Source: SLRI01 sp964402505 (GTDB lineage: Bacteria; Pseudomonadota; Alphaproteobacteria; Geminicoccales; Geminicoccaceae). Taken from it: a DNA stretch of 64,000 nt. Below are positions 41,474 to 50,679 of this stretch, in pieces. The stretch covers positions 45,249 through 109,248 of the forward strand of contig CAYOCP010000014.1 of the NCBI GenBank assembly GCA_964402505.1. The letters run 5' to 3'. The position numbers and the translations under genes are program-made. Position 1 is the first letter of the stretch; each line of letters opens with the position of its first letter. Under the pieces are notes generated by a model. The model ran no database searches. It had not been told where the DNA came from and was given only the letters and a program-made list of their open reading frames with translations.

Positions 41474-44400
41474 GTGACCGATTCCTTGGAATTCGTGCGT
41501 CTCCGCGTCAGCGGCTTCAAGTCGTTCTGCGACGCGACCGAGCTCGAGATCGGGCACGGGCTGACCGGCATCGTCGGGCCCAATGGCTGCGGCAAGTCGA
41601 ACATCGTCGAGGCGCTGCGCTGGGTCATGGGCGAGAGCTCGGCCAAGGGCCTGCGTGGCGGGGAGATGGACGACGTCATCTTCGGCGGCTCGGCGATGCG
41701 CGCGCCCTTCGATCTCGCCGAGGTGGCGCTCGGGCTCAAGCGGCCGCCGCAGGCGCCGGGCGACGGGGCGGTCCACGTCCTGCCGAATTCGGAAGAGCTC
41801 GAGATCAGCCGGCGCATCGGCCGCGGCACGGGCTCGCTCTTCCGCCTGAACGGCCGCGAGGTGCGCGCCCGCGACATCCAGCTTCTCTTCGCCGATGCGG
41901 GCGCCGGCTCCAAGAGCCCGGCCATTGTCGGCCAGGGTCAGGTGGGCTTCATCGTCGAGGCCAAGCCCGAGGAGCGCCGCCGCCTGCTGGAGGAGGCGGC
42001 GGGCATCGGCGGCATGCACAGCCGCAGGCGCGAGGCCGAGCTCAAGCTCGCGGCGACGCAGGGCAATCTCGAGCGAATCACCGACCAGCTCGGCCTTCTG
42101 GCGGAGCGTCACACGGCGCTCGGGAAGCAGGCACGCGAGGCCGAGCGCTACAAGAAGCTGCAGGGCCAGATCAGGGCGCTCGACGCCTGGCTGGTCCTGG
42201 CGCGCATCACCGGCGGGCGTGCGGCGCTGGAGGCGGCGAGGGAAGCGCTGGTTTCGGCGCGCCGCCGGCTCGGCGAGGAGCGGGCGAAAGCCGAAGCGGC
42301 CGAGACGGCGCACGACGCGGCGGCAAGCCGGCTGCCGGCGCTGCGCGACCGCGCCGGGGTGGCGCTCGCCCTTCGGGCACGGCTCGCCGAGCGGGTCGAG
42401 CAGGCGGACCGGGAGGCGGCCCGGGTGGCCGCCGAGCGCGCCAGGCTCGAGGCCGACCGTGACGAAGCCGCCTCCAGGATCGCGGCACTCGGCGAGGCGA
42501 TCGATTCCGGCAATGCGCGGCACGAGGTCATTCTCGCGACCGACCGCAAGCTGGCCTCGACCGTCGAGGCACTCCAGGCCGAGCGGGCGGCGAGCGGGCC
42601 TTCGGGCGAGGCCGCCTCGCTTCGCCTGCAAGGACTCGAGCGGGAGATGCAGGAAGCGGGTGCCCGCCGCGCCGAGCTCGAGCGCCGGCTCGAGGGGGCG
42701 CGCGCCCGGCACGAGGAGCGGCACCGGCGGCTGCGGTCGGTCGAGGGCGAGCTTCGGAGGCTCGCCGATGTCGCCGACGATGCCCTGGTCGAGGCGGCCT
42801 CGCGCAGGCGCGACGAGGCGGAAGCCCTCCTCGCCCGGGCCGATGCCGGGCTCGGGGCCGCCCTGGCCCGGCGGGCCGGGACGGTTGCGCCGGAGGACCG
42901 GCTGCAGGGCGAGGTGGAGGCCGCGGGCGAGGCTGCGCGGCAGGCGGCGGCGCGGGTCGCCGCTCTCGATGCCGAGATCGCCCGCCGGCGCACCGCGCTT
43001 TCGGGCCTCGCCGACAGGCGGCAGTGGCACGAGCGGGCGCTGGCGCAGGCGCTCGCCGCCGCCGCCGAAGCCGAGGACTCGCTGGCCGGCCTGCTGCCCG
43101 AGGACCCGGACGAGGACGCGAGGCTCGAGGTCACGCTCGCCGGCCTCGAGGCGCGCTCGGTCGAGCTGGAGGAGGCGGTCGCCACGGCTTCGGCGCACGT
43201 CGCCGGGGTGCGGGAGAGGCTTGCACCGGCCGAGCGGGCGCTGGCCGAGCACGACGCGGAGCGGATCAGGCTCGCCGCCGAGGCGGCGGCCCTGGCATCG
43301 ATCGAGACCCCGCGGGCGGCGGCACCGGTGCTCGATCTCCTGCGCGTCCGGGAGGGCGGCGAAACGCCCCTGGCGGCGGCCCTGGGCGACGATCTGATGG
43401 CCGGGCTCGATCGCGAGGCGGCGGCGCACTGGCGCCACGTGCCGACCGAGTCGCCGGAGCCGGCGCTGCCGGAGGGGGTCCGGTCGCTGGCGGGGCTGGT
43501 CGAGGCGCCGCCGGCGCTGCGTCGCCGGCTCTCCCAGATCGGGCTGGTCGGCGACGCCGCCACGGCGGCCCGCCTGCTGCCGACACTGGCTCAGGGCCAG
43601 CGGCTGGTCACGCCGGATGGCGGGCTCTGGCGCTGGGACGGCTTCGTGCGCCAGGCCGAAGCGGACGACGCCCTGCGCCGCAGGCTCGCCCAGCGGCAGC
43701 GGCGTCAGGCGCTCGAGCGCCGGCTGGCCGGGCTGGATGGCGAGCGCGGGACCCTGGCGCGAACCGTTGGCGGGCTGACCGACGAGCTCGGCAGGCTCGA
43801 GCTTGGAGAGAAGGCGCTTCTCGCGGAGCGGGCGGAGCTCCTGCCGGCGATCGAGCGGGCGGCCCGGGTGCTGGAATCGGCGGCGGTGACGCGGCAGCAC
43901 CAAAGGGCGGAGCGTCAGCGCCTGACCGAGGCCGCAACACGCGCGGCGGCCGAGCGCGCCGAACACGAAAGGGCGCTCGCTGCCCTTCGCGTCGCGGGCG
44001 AGGAGCAGGCCCTCGACGAGGTGGTCGAAGAGCTGGCGGCGGCCCGGGCGACGCTTCTCGAGAGAGAGGGCGTCGCGACGGGGCTGGCGGCCGACCTCGC
44101 CGCCGCGCGAAAGGCGCACGCGGCGGCCGCCTTGGATGTCGAGCGGGCAGAGGCGGACCAGCGGCGCGCCGCCCAGGAGGCGCTCGCCGCGCGCCTCCTG
44201 CACGAGCGCCGGCAGAGCGAGGCCGAGATGCGCAAGAGCCATCGCACCGAAGCGGTGGCCGGCCTCGAGGCCGAGGCCCGGCAGCTGCGCGGCGAGCTGG
44301 AGGCGCTGGACGCGACGAGCGAGTCCGACACGACGGCACTCGCCGCCGCGGCGGGCGCCTTCGAGCAGCTCAAGGTCGCCTTCGCCGAGGCCGGCACCCT

Positions 44401-45583
44401 GGCCGAGCGGCTGCGGACACGGCGTGCCGCACTCGACGCCGAGGAGCGGAGTGCCCTGGACCAGCGCCGGGCCCTGGCGGACGAGCTGGCGCACCTGGTC
44501 GCGGATCTCGACCGGCGGGCGGCCGATCTCGTGGCGCTGCGCCAGCGGCTGCGGACCCTGGAAGAGGCGCTGACCCGGGCGGTCGCGGCGACGGACGGCG
44601 GCGATCCGGCCGCGGCGCTGCGCGGCGAGCTCGAGGCGACCGAGCGGGAGGCGGGCGAGGCGGCGGCGGCACTCGCCGCGGCCGAGGCGGAGCTCCTCGC
44701 CTGCGAGGCCCGAAGGCGCACGGCCGAGGGCGATCTCGCGCGCGCCCACGAGGCGGCCGCCCTCGCACGCGCCGAGACGGAACGGCTCGGCCTGGCCCAG
44801 ACCGAGCTCGAGCGGGAGACGGCACGCCGGCTCGGCCAGCCCATCGAGGCGGCGCTGGCGGCGGCCGGCGAGAGCGGCATCGAGCGCTCGCTCGAGGGCG
44901 AGCCGCCGGCGGTGCTCGAGGCGCGGCTGGAGAAGCTCAAGGTGGCGCGCGAGCGGCTCGGTGCCGTCAACCTTCGCGCCGCCCAGGAATGCGAGGAGCT
45001 GGCGGCCGAGATCGGGCGGCTCGAGCGGGAGGCGGGCGAGCTGCGGGAGGCGATCGGGCGGCTGCAGCGGGCGATCGCCACGCTCAACCGCGAGGCGCGG
45101 GGCAGGCTGGAGACCGTGTTCCAGGACGTCGACCGGCATTTCCGCCATCTCTTCCAGCGGCTCTTCGGCGGCGGCAAGGCGCATCTCCGTCTGACCAGCA
45201 TGGACGATCCCCTGAATGCCGGGCTCGAGCTCGAGGCCATGCCACCCGGCAAGAAGCTGCAGAACATCCGCCTGCTCTCGGGCGGCGAGAAGAGCCTGAC
45301 GGCCCTGGCCCTCGTCTTCGCCTTCTTCCTCACCCAGCCCTCGCCCCTCTGCGTGCTGGACGAGGTCGACGCGGCGCTCGACGACGCCAATGTCGAGCGC
45401 TTCGCCGATCTGCTCGAGGAGATGGCGAAGGAGACGCGAACGCGCTTCCTCGTGGTCACCCATCACCCCCTGACCATGGCGCGCATGGACCGCCTCTTCG
45501 GCGTCACCATGGCGGAGCGCGGCGTCTCCAGGCTGGTCTCGGTCGCGTTCGACGAGGCGGAGCGGCTGCGCGCCACCGCCTGA
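41474..45583 (+). CDS. smc: Chromosome segregation protein SMC
   Basis: 1369 residues, about 200 longer than a typical SMC. N-terminal ATPase half: GFKSFCDATELEIGHGLTGI, Walker A GPNGCGKS (35-42). Two long Ala/Glu/Arg-rich coiled coils flank a hinge (about 615-735; PVLDLLRVREGGETPLAAALGDDL). The C-terminal half carries the signature LLSGGEKSLTALALVFAFF and Walker B LCVLDEVDAALDD. SMC, with ScpA and ScpB, extrudes loops to organise the chromosome. GTG at 41474 is the start. scpA and scpB are not in the window. The long open frame on the opposite strand is a composition artefact. Confidence 0.95.
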   Translation: MTDSLEFVRLRVSGFKSFCDATELEIGHGLTGIVGPNGCGKSNIVEALRWVMGESSAKGLRGGEMDDVIFGGSAMRAPFDLAEVALGLKRPPQAPGDGAVHVLPNSEELEISRRIGRGTGSLFRLNGREVRARDIQLLFADAGAGSKSPAIVGQGQVGFIVEAKPEERRRLLEEAAGIGGMHSRRREAELKLAATQGNLERITDQLGLLAERHTALGKQAREAERYKKLQGQIRALDAWLVLARITGGRAALEAAREALVSARRRLGEERAKAEAAETAHDAAASRLPALRDRAGVALALRARLAERVEQADREAARVAAERARLEADRDEAASRIAALGEAIDSGNARHEVILATDRKLASTVEALQAERAASGPSGEAASLRLQGLEREMQEAGARRAELERRLEGARARHEERHRRLRSVEGELRRLADVADDALVEAASRRRDEAEALLARADAGLGAALARRAGTVAPEDRLQGEVEAAGEAARQAAARVAALDAEIARRRTALSGLADRRQWHERALAQALAAAAEAEDSLAGLLPEDPDEDARLEVTLAGLEARSVELEEAVATASAHVAGVRERLAPAERALAEHDAERIRLAAEAAALASIETPRAAAPVLDLLRVREGGETPLAAALGDDLMAGLDREAAAHWRHVPTESPEPALPEGVRSLAGLVEAPPALRRRLSQIGLVGDAATAARLLPTLAQGQRLVTPDGGLWRWDGFVRQAEADDALRRRLAQRQRRQALERRLAGLDGERGTLARTVGGLTDELGRLELGEKALLAERAELLPAIERAARVLESAAVTRQHQRAERQRLTEAATRAAAERAEHERALAALRVAGEEQALDEVVEELAAARATLLEREGVATGLAADLAAARKAHAAAALDVERAEADQRRAAQEALAARLLHERRQSEAEMRKSHRTEAVAGLEAEARQLRGELEALDATSESDTTALAAAAGAFEQLKVAFAEAGTLAERLRTRRAALDAEERSALDQRRALADELAHLVADLDRRAADLVALRQRLRTLEEALTRAVAATDGGDPAAALRGELEATEREAGEAAAALAAAEAELLACEARRRTAEGDLARAHEAAALARAETERLGLAQTELERETARRLGQPIEAALAAAGESGIERSLEGEPPAVLEARLEKLKVARERLGAVNLRAAQECEELAAEIGRLEREAGELREAIGRLQRAIATLNREARGRLETVFQDVDRHFRHLFQRLFGGGKAHLRLTSMDDPLNAGLELEAMPPGKKLQNIRLLSGGEKSLTALALVFAFFLTQPSPLCVLDEVDAALDDANVERFADLLEEMAKETRTRFLVVTHHPLTMARMDRLFGVTMAERGVSRLVSVAFDEAERLRATA

Positions 45584-45738
45584 GTGCGGGGTTGCCGCAC
45601 TGCGGCATCCTGACGGCGGCGCCGGATGCCTGAAGGATTGACTCCCCACCGAGGCATTTCTAGGTTCGCGGCGCCTCTGCCGGGGCGCTGGCGCGCGCGT
45701 GCGCGCGGCGGTGGCGGCTTTGCGGGGGTGAGGGACGG

Positions 45739-46071
45739 ATGCCGGAGGACGGAAAGCCACCCGGGTTCAGCGATTTCGATGCCAGGCTGGCGGCCACGCG
45801 GCAGGCCAGACAGGACAAGAAGGCGAAGGCCGACGCCGCGGAGCCGGAGCGCCTCGATTGGGGGCAGGGCATGCAGGCGGGGATCGAGATCGTCGCCGGC
45901 GTGGTTGGTGGCTGTCTCGTCGGCTGGGCGCTGGATTCCTGGCTGGAGACGGGTCCATTCCTCTTGATCGGCGGGTTCCTGCTCGGCGCCGCGGCCGGCA
46001 TGCTCAATGCCTTCCGCAGCATGCGCCGGATAGCGGGCGGCCGGGACGAGGATCCGCCGTCGAGGCGGTGA
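45739..46071 (+). CDS. atpI: ATP synthase protein I (AtpI)
   Basis: 110 residues. A charged N-terminus (about 45 residues) precedes two membrane helices (GIEIVAGVVGGCLVGWAL and FLLIGGFLLGAAAGMLNAF), the usual alphaproteobacterial AtpI form. AtpI helps assemble or stabilise the c-ring and heads the F0 operon here. GAGGG lies just ahead of the ATG at 45739. The next gene, atpB, starts 50 bp later. Confidence 0.9.
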   Translation: MPEDGKPPGFSDFDARLAATRQARQDKKAKADAAEPERLDWGQGMQAGIEIVAGVVGGCLVGWALDSWLETGPFLLIGGFLLGAAAGMLNAFRSMRRIAGGRDEDPPSRR

Positions 46072-46121
46072 TGGCAGGCGACCGGGGCTGCGGCCCGGTC
46101 CAGGTTGGAGTGGAATAACCG

Positions 46122-46844
46122 GTGGCCAGTCCTCTCGAGCAGTTCGAGATCAAGCCGATCGTCACCATCCTGATCGAGGACGTGAACCTCTCGTTCACCA
46201 ACTCGGCGCTCTGGATGGTGATCGCCGTGGCGGCCGTCTACTGGTTCGTCGTGGTCGGCACCCGGCATCACGCATTGGTGCCGGGCCGATTCCAGTCGGT
46301 CGTCGAACTGTCCTACGAATTCGTTGCCAACATGGTGCGGGACAATGCCGGCAAGGAGGGGATGCAGTTCTTCCCGCTGATCTTCACCCTCTTCATGTTC
46401 ATCCTCATGGGCAACATGCTGGGCATGATTCCCGGCAGCTTCACCTTCACGAGCCACATCATCGTCACCTTCTTCCTGGCGCTCTGCGTCTGGATCGGTG
46501 TCACGATCTACGGCTTCTGGCGCCACGGCTTCCGCTTTCTCGGCTTCTTCGTGCCGAGCGGCGCGCCCGGCTACATGCTGCCTTTGCTCGTGCCGATCGA
46601 GATCCTCTCCTACTGCGTCCGGCCGATCAGCCTTTCGGTCCGGCTCTTCGTCAACATGATGGCCGGGCACACCATGATGAAGGTGTTCGTCGGCTTCATC
46701 ATCGCCCTCGGCGTCTTCGGCGTGGCACCGCTCGCCGTCACCGTCGCCCTCACCGGCTTCGAGTTCGCCGTCGCCTTCCTCCAGGCCTACGTCTTCACGG
46801 TGCTGACCTGCCTCTACCTGCACGACGCCATTTACATGCACTGA
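46122..46844 (+). CDS. atpB: F0F1 ATP synthase subunit a
   Basis: 240 residues with five or six helices. The essential proton-path Arg is R174 in LSVRLFVNMMAGH; other conserved segments are GNMLGMIPGSFTFTSHI and LPLLVPIEILSY. It forms the half-channels through which protons reach the c-ring. Start is GTG at 46122, with GGAG about 12 bases upstream, a rather long spacing. Confidence 0.95.
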   Translation: MASPLEQFEIKPIVTILIEDVNLSFTNSALWMVIAVAAVYWFVVVGTRHHALVPGRFQSVVELSYEFVANMVRDNAGKEGMQFFPLIFTLFMFILMGNMLGMIPGSFTFTSHIIVTFFLALCVWIGVTIYGFWRHGFRFLGFFVPSGAPGYMLPLLVPIEILSYCVRPISLSVRLFVNMMAGHTMMKVFVGFIIALGVFGVAPLAVTVALTGFEFAVAFLQAYVFTVLTCLYLHDAIYMH

Positions 46845-46911
46845 CCCGTGCCGCGGTCGGCATCGGATCCAGACCCCTTTCGAATCCCAGGAAACCTAGT
46901 GGAGTTGATCG

Positions 46912-47136
46912 ATGGAACTCGAAGCTGCGAAGATGATCGGCGCCGGTCTCGCGACCATAGCGCTCTTCGGTGTCGGCATCGGCATCGGCAATGTCTTCGC
47001 CACCCTGATCTCGACGGTCGGCCGCAACCCGTCGGTGCAGCAGCGGGTCTTCCCCTTCGCCATCATCGGCTTCGCGCTGGTCGAGGCGGTGGGACTCTTC
47101 GCGCTCCTGATCGCCTTCCTCATTCTCTTCATCTGA
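46912..47136 (+). CDS. atpE: F0F1 ATP synthase subunit c
   Basis: 74 residues, two helices joined by the polar loop GRNPSVQ. The proton-carrying acid is Glu58 in FALVEAVGLFALLIAFLIL. AKMIGAGLATIALFGVGIGIGNVF has the Gly spacing for tight ring packing. A Glu (not Asp) and no sodium-ligand pattern indicate a proton-type ring. ATG at 46912. Confidence 0.95.
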   Translation: MELEAAKMIGAGLATIALFGVGIGIGNVFATLISTVGRNPSVQQRVFPFAIIGFALVEAVGLFALLIAFLILFI

Positions 47137-47206
47137 ATGCCCGGACGATCGGCGGCGGCATCCGTGGCCGCCGCCCTTTCCTCGGGGCGAGCATGAGGTG
47201 ATGATG

Positions 47207-47839
47207 ATGCGGAAGAGATCGGCTCTTCGCAGCGGGCTCCTCGGCCTCCTGACCCTGCCGCTGGTGGCCGGCCGGGCGCTGGGGGCGAGCGAGGTCGGGC
47301 AGGAGACGGCGACGATCGTGCAGGACGCCGAGCATCAGAGCGGCGGCATGCCGCAGCTCGATGCCTCGACCTACGCCACGCAGATCCTCTGGCTGGTCCT
47401 CTGCTTCATCGCCCTCTACTACCTTTTGAAGACCAAGGCGTTGCCGCGCGTCGCCGACATCCTGGAGGCGCGGCAGGAGCGGATATCGAACGATCTCGAT
47501 CGCGCGGCAGCCTTGCGGGCCGACGCCGACGCGGCCTACGAGGAGTACGAGAAGGTGGTCGCCGCCGCCCAGGCCAAGGCGCAAGGCGAGATCAAGGCGA
47601 CGCGCGACACGATGCTGGCCGACATCGCCGGCCGCACCGCCGCCCTCGACCGCGAGCTGGCGCAGCGCATCACCGACGCCGAGAAGGCGGTGGCGGCCGC
47701 CCGTGACAAGGCCCTGGGCGAGCTGGAGGCGGTCGCCATCGAGGCGGCGCAGGCGGCGACCGAGCGGCTGATCGGCGTCAGCGTCGACGCCGACGAGGCG
47801 CGAGCGGCGCTCGCCAAGGCACGGCAGGAGGTCGCCTGA
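47207..47839 (+). CDS. F0F1 ATP synthase subunit b'
   Basis: 210 residues. A hydrophobic N-terminal stretch is followed by a second membrane helix (QILWLVLCFIALYYLLKTKALPRVADILEARQERI starts here) and a long Ala/Glu/Lys-rich coiled coil. It pairs with subunit b as peripheral stalk, the b/b' heterodimer being typical of alphaproteobacteria and phototrophs. Four start codons are in a row; ATG 47207 is chosen because GAGGTGAT, a perfect ribosome-binding sequence, precedes it. The additional N-terminal signal-like region is longer than in many homologues. Confidence 0.92.
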   Translation: MRKRSALRSGLLGLLTLPLVAGRALGASEVGQETATIVQDAEHQSGGMPQLDASTYATQILWLVLCFIALYYLLKTKALPRVADILEARQERISNDLDRAAALRADADAAYEEYEKVVAAAQAKAQGEIKATRDTMLADIAGRTAALDRELAQRITDAEKAVAAARDKALGELEAVAIEAAQAATERLIGVSVDADEARAALAKARQEVA

Positions 47840-48312
47840 TGATCGTCTTCTGGCTCTTCGTCGCCCTCGTCATCCTGATCGTTCTGGTCTGGAAGCCCTT
47901 CCGCCTGCACGTGATCGGTGCCCTCGACTCCCGATCGGACAAGATCCGCGCCGAGCTCGACGAGGCCAAGCGCCTGCACGAGGAGGCGAAGCAGCTCCTG
48001 GCGCGGCACCAGCGGCAGTTGCACGAGGGCGAGAGTCTGGCCGCCGACATCCGCGCCCGTGCCGCCACGGAGACCAAGCGGCTGGAGACGCAGCTCCGCG
48101 ACGAGTTCGAGCAGCTCGTCAAGCGGCGCACCCAGCTCGCCGAGGACCGGATCGCCCAGGAGGAGGCGCGTGCCGTGGCCGACGTGCGCGCCCGCGCCGC
48201 CGAGCTGGCGGTGGCGACCACCCGCCGCCTTTTGACCGAGAAGCTGGGCGGCGAGGCGGCGCAGCGGGTGATGCGGGATTCGATCCGCGAGGTGACGCAG
48301 AAGCTCGGCTGA
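47839..48312 (+). CDS. atpF: F0F1 ATP synthase subunit b
   Basis: 157 residues: one N-terminal helix (IVFWLFVALVILIVLVWKPF) and a charged coiled coil (AELDEAKRLHEEAKQLLARHQRQL). It anchors F1 to F0. Its ATG overlaps the b' stop (TGATG) so the two stalk subunits are coupled. The F1 genes atpHAGDC do not follow, as expected for this class; the next gene is an unrelated acetyltransferase. Confidence 0.93.
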   Translation: MIVFWLFVALVILIVLVWKPFRLHVIGALDSRSDKIRAELDEAKRLHEEAKQLLARHQRQLHEGESLAADIRARAATETKRLETQLRDEFEQLVKRRTQLAEDRIAQEEARAVADVRARAAELAVATTRRLLTEKLGGEAAQRVMRDSIREVTQKLG

Positions 48313-48322
48313 GGGATCCGCG

Positions 48323-48838
48323 ATGGCCGAGACGCCGGCCGGGCCGCTGATCCGGCCCTTCGCCGACGACGACTGGCCCGCCCTCTGGCGCATTGTCGAG
48401 CCGATCGTTCGTGCCGGCGAGACCTATCCCGAGCCCGTCGATCTCGACGAGGCGGCGGCGCGCCGCTGGTGGATCGGCGCGCACCGGGCCGTCTTCGTCG
48501 CCGAGGATGCCGAAAACGGCCGGGTCCTCGGCACCTACTACCTCACGGACAACAAGCCGGGTCAGGGCTCGCACGTCGCCAATGCCGGCTTCATGGTGGC
48601 GGGCGAGACGCGCGGTCGGGGCGTCGGCCGGGCGATGGGCCTTCACAGCCTCGGAGCGGCGCGCTCGCTCGGCTATCTCGCCATGCAGTTCAACCTCGTC
48701 GCGGTCACCAACGAGGCCTCCTTGCGCATCTGGGACGCGCTCGGCTTCGTCCGCATCGGCCGCCTGCCCAAGGCCTTCCGCCATCCTTCGGAAGGGCTGG
48801 TCGACGCCTGGGTGATGTATCGCTGGCTCGCCGATTGA
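48323..48838 (+). CDS. GNAT-family N-acetyltransferase
   Basis: 171 residues. Start IRPFADDDWPALWRIVEPIVR, acetyl-CoA loop GETRGRGVGRAMGLHSL, and FNLVAVTNEASLRIWDALGFVRIGRLPKAF with the usual C-terminal strand arrangement. The substrate is unknown; the pattern with WDALGFVRIGRLP is common among GNATs acting on small amines or amino acids. It lies 10 bp after atpF and may be transcribed with the F0 genes. Confidence 0.88.
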   Translation: MAETPAGPLIRPFADDDWPALWRIVEPIVRAGETYPEPVDLDEAAARRWWIGAHRAVFVAEDAENGRVLGTYYLTDNKPGQGSHVANAGFMVAGETRGRGVGRAMGLHSLGAARSLGYLAMQFNLVAVTNEASLRIWDALGFVRIGRLPKAFRHPSEGLVDAWVMYRWLAD

Positions 48839-48917
48839 CGAGGAAGGAACGGGCGCGCAAATTGATCGATCGCAGCCGGCCCCTTGCGTGTCCGGCTTCC
48901 CGGGGAATGCTGTCGCC

Positions 48918-50621
48918 ATGCTGGCACCTCCCGTCAAGGCAGCAAGGGCACCGGTCGCGGCACGGGCCCTGCAGGCGCGCGGCCGGGGATCGCCGCACGA
49001 ACCGGCCGGCCGGCCCCAGAATGGCGTCGGCAATCAGGCGATGCTCCGGCTCTTGGCGGCACAGGCCCGGAGGGAGGCCGGCCCCGGGCCGGATGGGGCG
49101 CCGCCGCTCGTGGAGGCAGCGCTGCGCGCGCCGGGCCGGCCGCTCGATGCGGCGACCCGTGCCTACATGGAGCCGCGGTTCGGTCAGGATCTCGGCCACA
49201 TCCGGCTGCACACCGATGCGCTGGCGACGGCGTCGGCCGAGGCGGTCGGTGCCAGGGCCTACACGGTGGAGAGTCATGTCGTGCTCGGCGCCCGTGCCTG
49301 GGCGCCCCACACCCTGCCGGGGCGCCGGCTCCTGGCGCACGAGCTCGTGCATGCGATCCAGCAGACCGGCGGGCGGGGCTCGCCGCTCCTGCCCGGCCTC
49401 GGCCGGTCGGAGATCCTCCTGGCGCGACAGCCGGTCGACGACGAGCGTGCGCGGGCGGTTGCGGAGGCGGAGGCCACAGCGGCACGCATCGACCGGGAAT
49501 TGGCCGACGCCGGTAAAGACGACAGCGGCCCGGGGCGGGACGCGGCGCCACCCTCGCCGTTCTTTCCGGGCGGCTTCACGGACGAGATGGCGGACGCCCT
49601 GCTGCGGAAGGCGGAGGCCCGGATCGAGCTCGGCTCGATGGCGCTCGCGCTGGCGGAAAAGCAGGCCCGAAGGCGTGCCTTCTGGGACCGCAACCCCTCC
49701 TACAACAGCAGCGACGCCAGAGAAGCCTTCGATCTCGACCTCTACTGGGATCCCAAGGAGGAGGGGTACGTTCGCCAGCCCTATGTCGATGCGGCGGAAG
49801 CCGTGGTCCGCGCCGATCCGCACGCCTGGGACCTCTACAGGAGCCATCTCTGGGATCTGACCGAGAACCGGCCCGTGCGGAAATCGCGGTTCAAGCGGGC
49901 CATGGACTTCGTCTGCGAGCACACCGAGCCTTGCGCGAGCAACATCGCTCAGTTCCGCCGGGACCGCGAAAGCGGCATGTCCCGCGCCGAGGCCCTCAAT
50001 CGCGGGATGGCGAGGCTTGCGGTCATGGCGGAGCTCATGGCGCTGCCGGGCTCGGGTCCGAGCGGGCCGGTCGAGATCGGCCCGCGCGGCGCGCCCGCCG
50101 GCGGACCCCCGACCGTGCCGGCGGGCGAAATTGCCGGGCCGGGTGCTTTGGAAAAACCGGCGGCACCGGCCTCGAAACCGCTGCAGGCGAGCGGTTCGAA
50201 GCCGGAAGGGCCGTCGGGTCCGCGTCCGGCGCCGCCCAAGGACCCTGCCGTGCCCGAGCCGATCGCCGACGAGGCGCCGACCAGCCCCGTGCGGCGCGGC
50301 GGGGCGGAGGTCGGCGAGCGGGTCGGCGAGTTCCGCATCTATGGCGAGAAGGGTCTCGAGGGTCCAACCTTCGAGCGCCGGATCTTCGGGCTGAGGAGCA
50401 TTCACGAGCCATCCACCGCCATCGGCGTGCGGCCGCTGCTCCAGCTCTTCAAGAGCCTTGTGGCGGAGGCCCGGGCGGCCGGGGCCACCCGGCTTCGCAT
50501 CGTCGGCCGGGTCGTCCGCAACGAGAACATCTTCAAGATGGGGCAGATCGCCGAGAAGCACGGCGGCACGTTCGAGCGGGTGGACGCGACGACGGTGGTG
50601 ATCGAGATTCCGCTGCAATGA
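48918..50621 (+). CDS. DUF4157 (eCIS core) protein with variable C-terminal domain
   Basis: 567 residues from ATG 48918 (GTG 48888 adds 10). The N-terminal tail contains GVGNQAMLRLLAAQAR, a motif of secreted injection-system cargo. DUF4157 spans about 67-150: MEPRFGQDLGHIRLHTDALA, then the HELVHAIQQTGG zinc-protease-like motif (HELVH at 141-145). A helical middle and a Pro/Ala linker (about 370-450) lead to a ~110-residue C-terminal domain ending ATTVVIEIPLQ with the helix-strand units VRNENIFKMGQIAEKHGGTF, which I do not recognise. DUF4157 proteins often travel with extracellular contractile injection systems as toxins; no such locus is seen here. Confidence 0.8.
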   Translation: MLAPPVKAARAPVAARALQARGRGSPHEPAGRPQNGVGNQAMLRLLAAQARREAGPGPDGAPPLVEAALRAPGRPLDAATRAYMEPRFGQDLGHIRLHTDALATASAEAVGARAYTVESHVVLGARAWAPHTLPGRRLLAHELVHAIQQTGGRGSPLLPGLGRSEILLARQPVDDERARAVAEAEATAARIDRELADAGKDDSGPGRDAAPPSPFFPGGFTDEMADALLRKAEARIELGSMALALAEKQARRRAFWDRNPSYNSSDAREAFDLDLYWDPKEEGYVRQPYVDAAEAVVRADPHAWDLYRSHLWDLTENRPVRKSRFKRAMDFVCEHTEPCASNIAQFRRDRESGMSRAEALNRGMARLAVMAELMALPGSGPSGPVEIGPRGAPAGGPPTVPAGEIAGPGALEKPAAPASKPLQASGSKPEGPSGPRPAPPKDPAVPEPIADEAPTSPVRRGGAEVGERVGEFRIYGEKGLEGPTFERRIFGLRSIHEPSTAIGVRPLLQLFKSLVAEARAAGATRLRIVGRVVRNENIFKMGQIAEKHGGTFERVDATTVVIEIPLQ

Positions 50622-50679
50622 CGAGGCGGCGATCGCAAGAGCGTCCATCCGGAGCGCCTGGAGGAGACGGGGAGGGGTG

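Noticed and set aside
41345..45760. Open frame of 1471 codons antisense to smc
   Set aside because: It mirrors the Glu/Ala/Arg-rich coiled-coil codons of smc and gives a Gly/Arg/Leu/Pro-rich product without motifs. smc has intact Walker and signature motifs.
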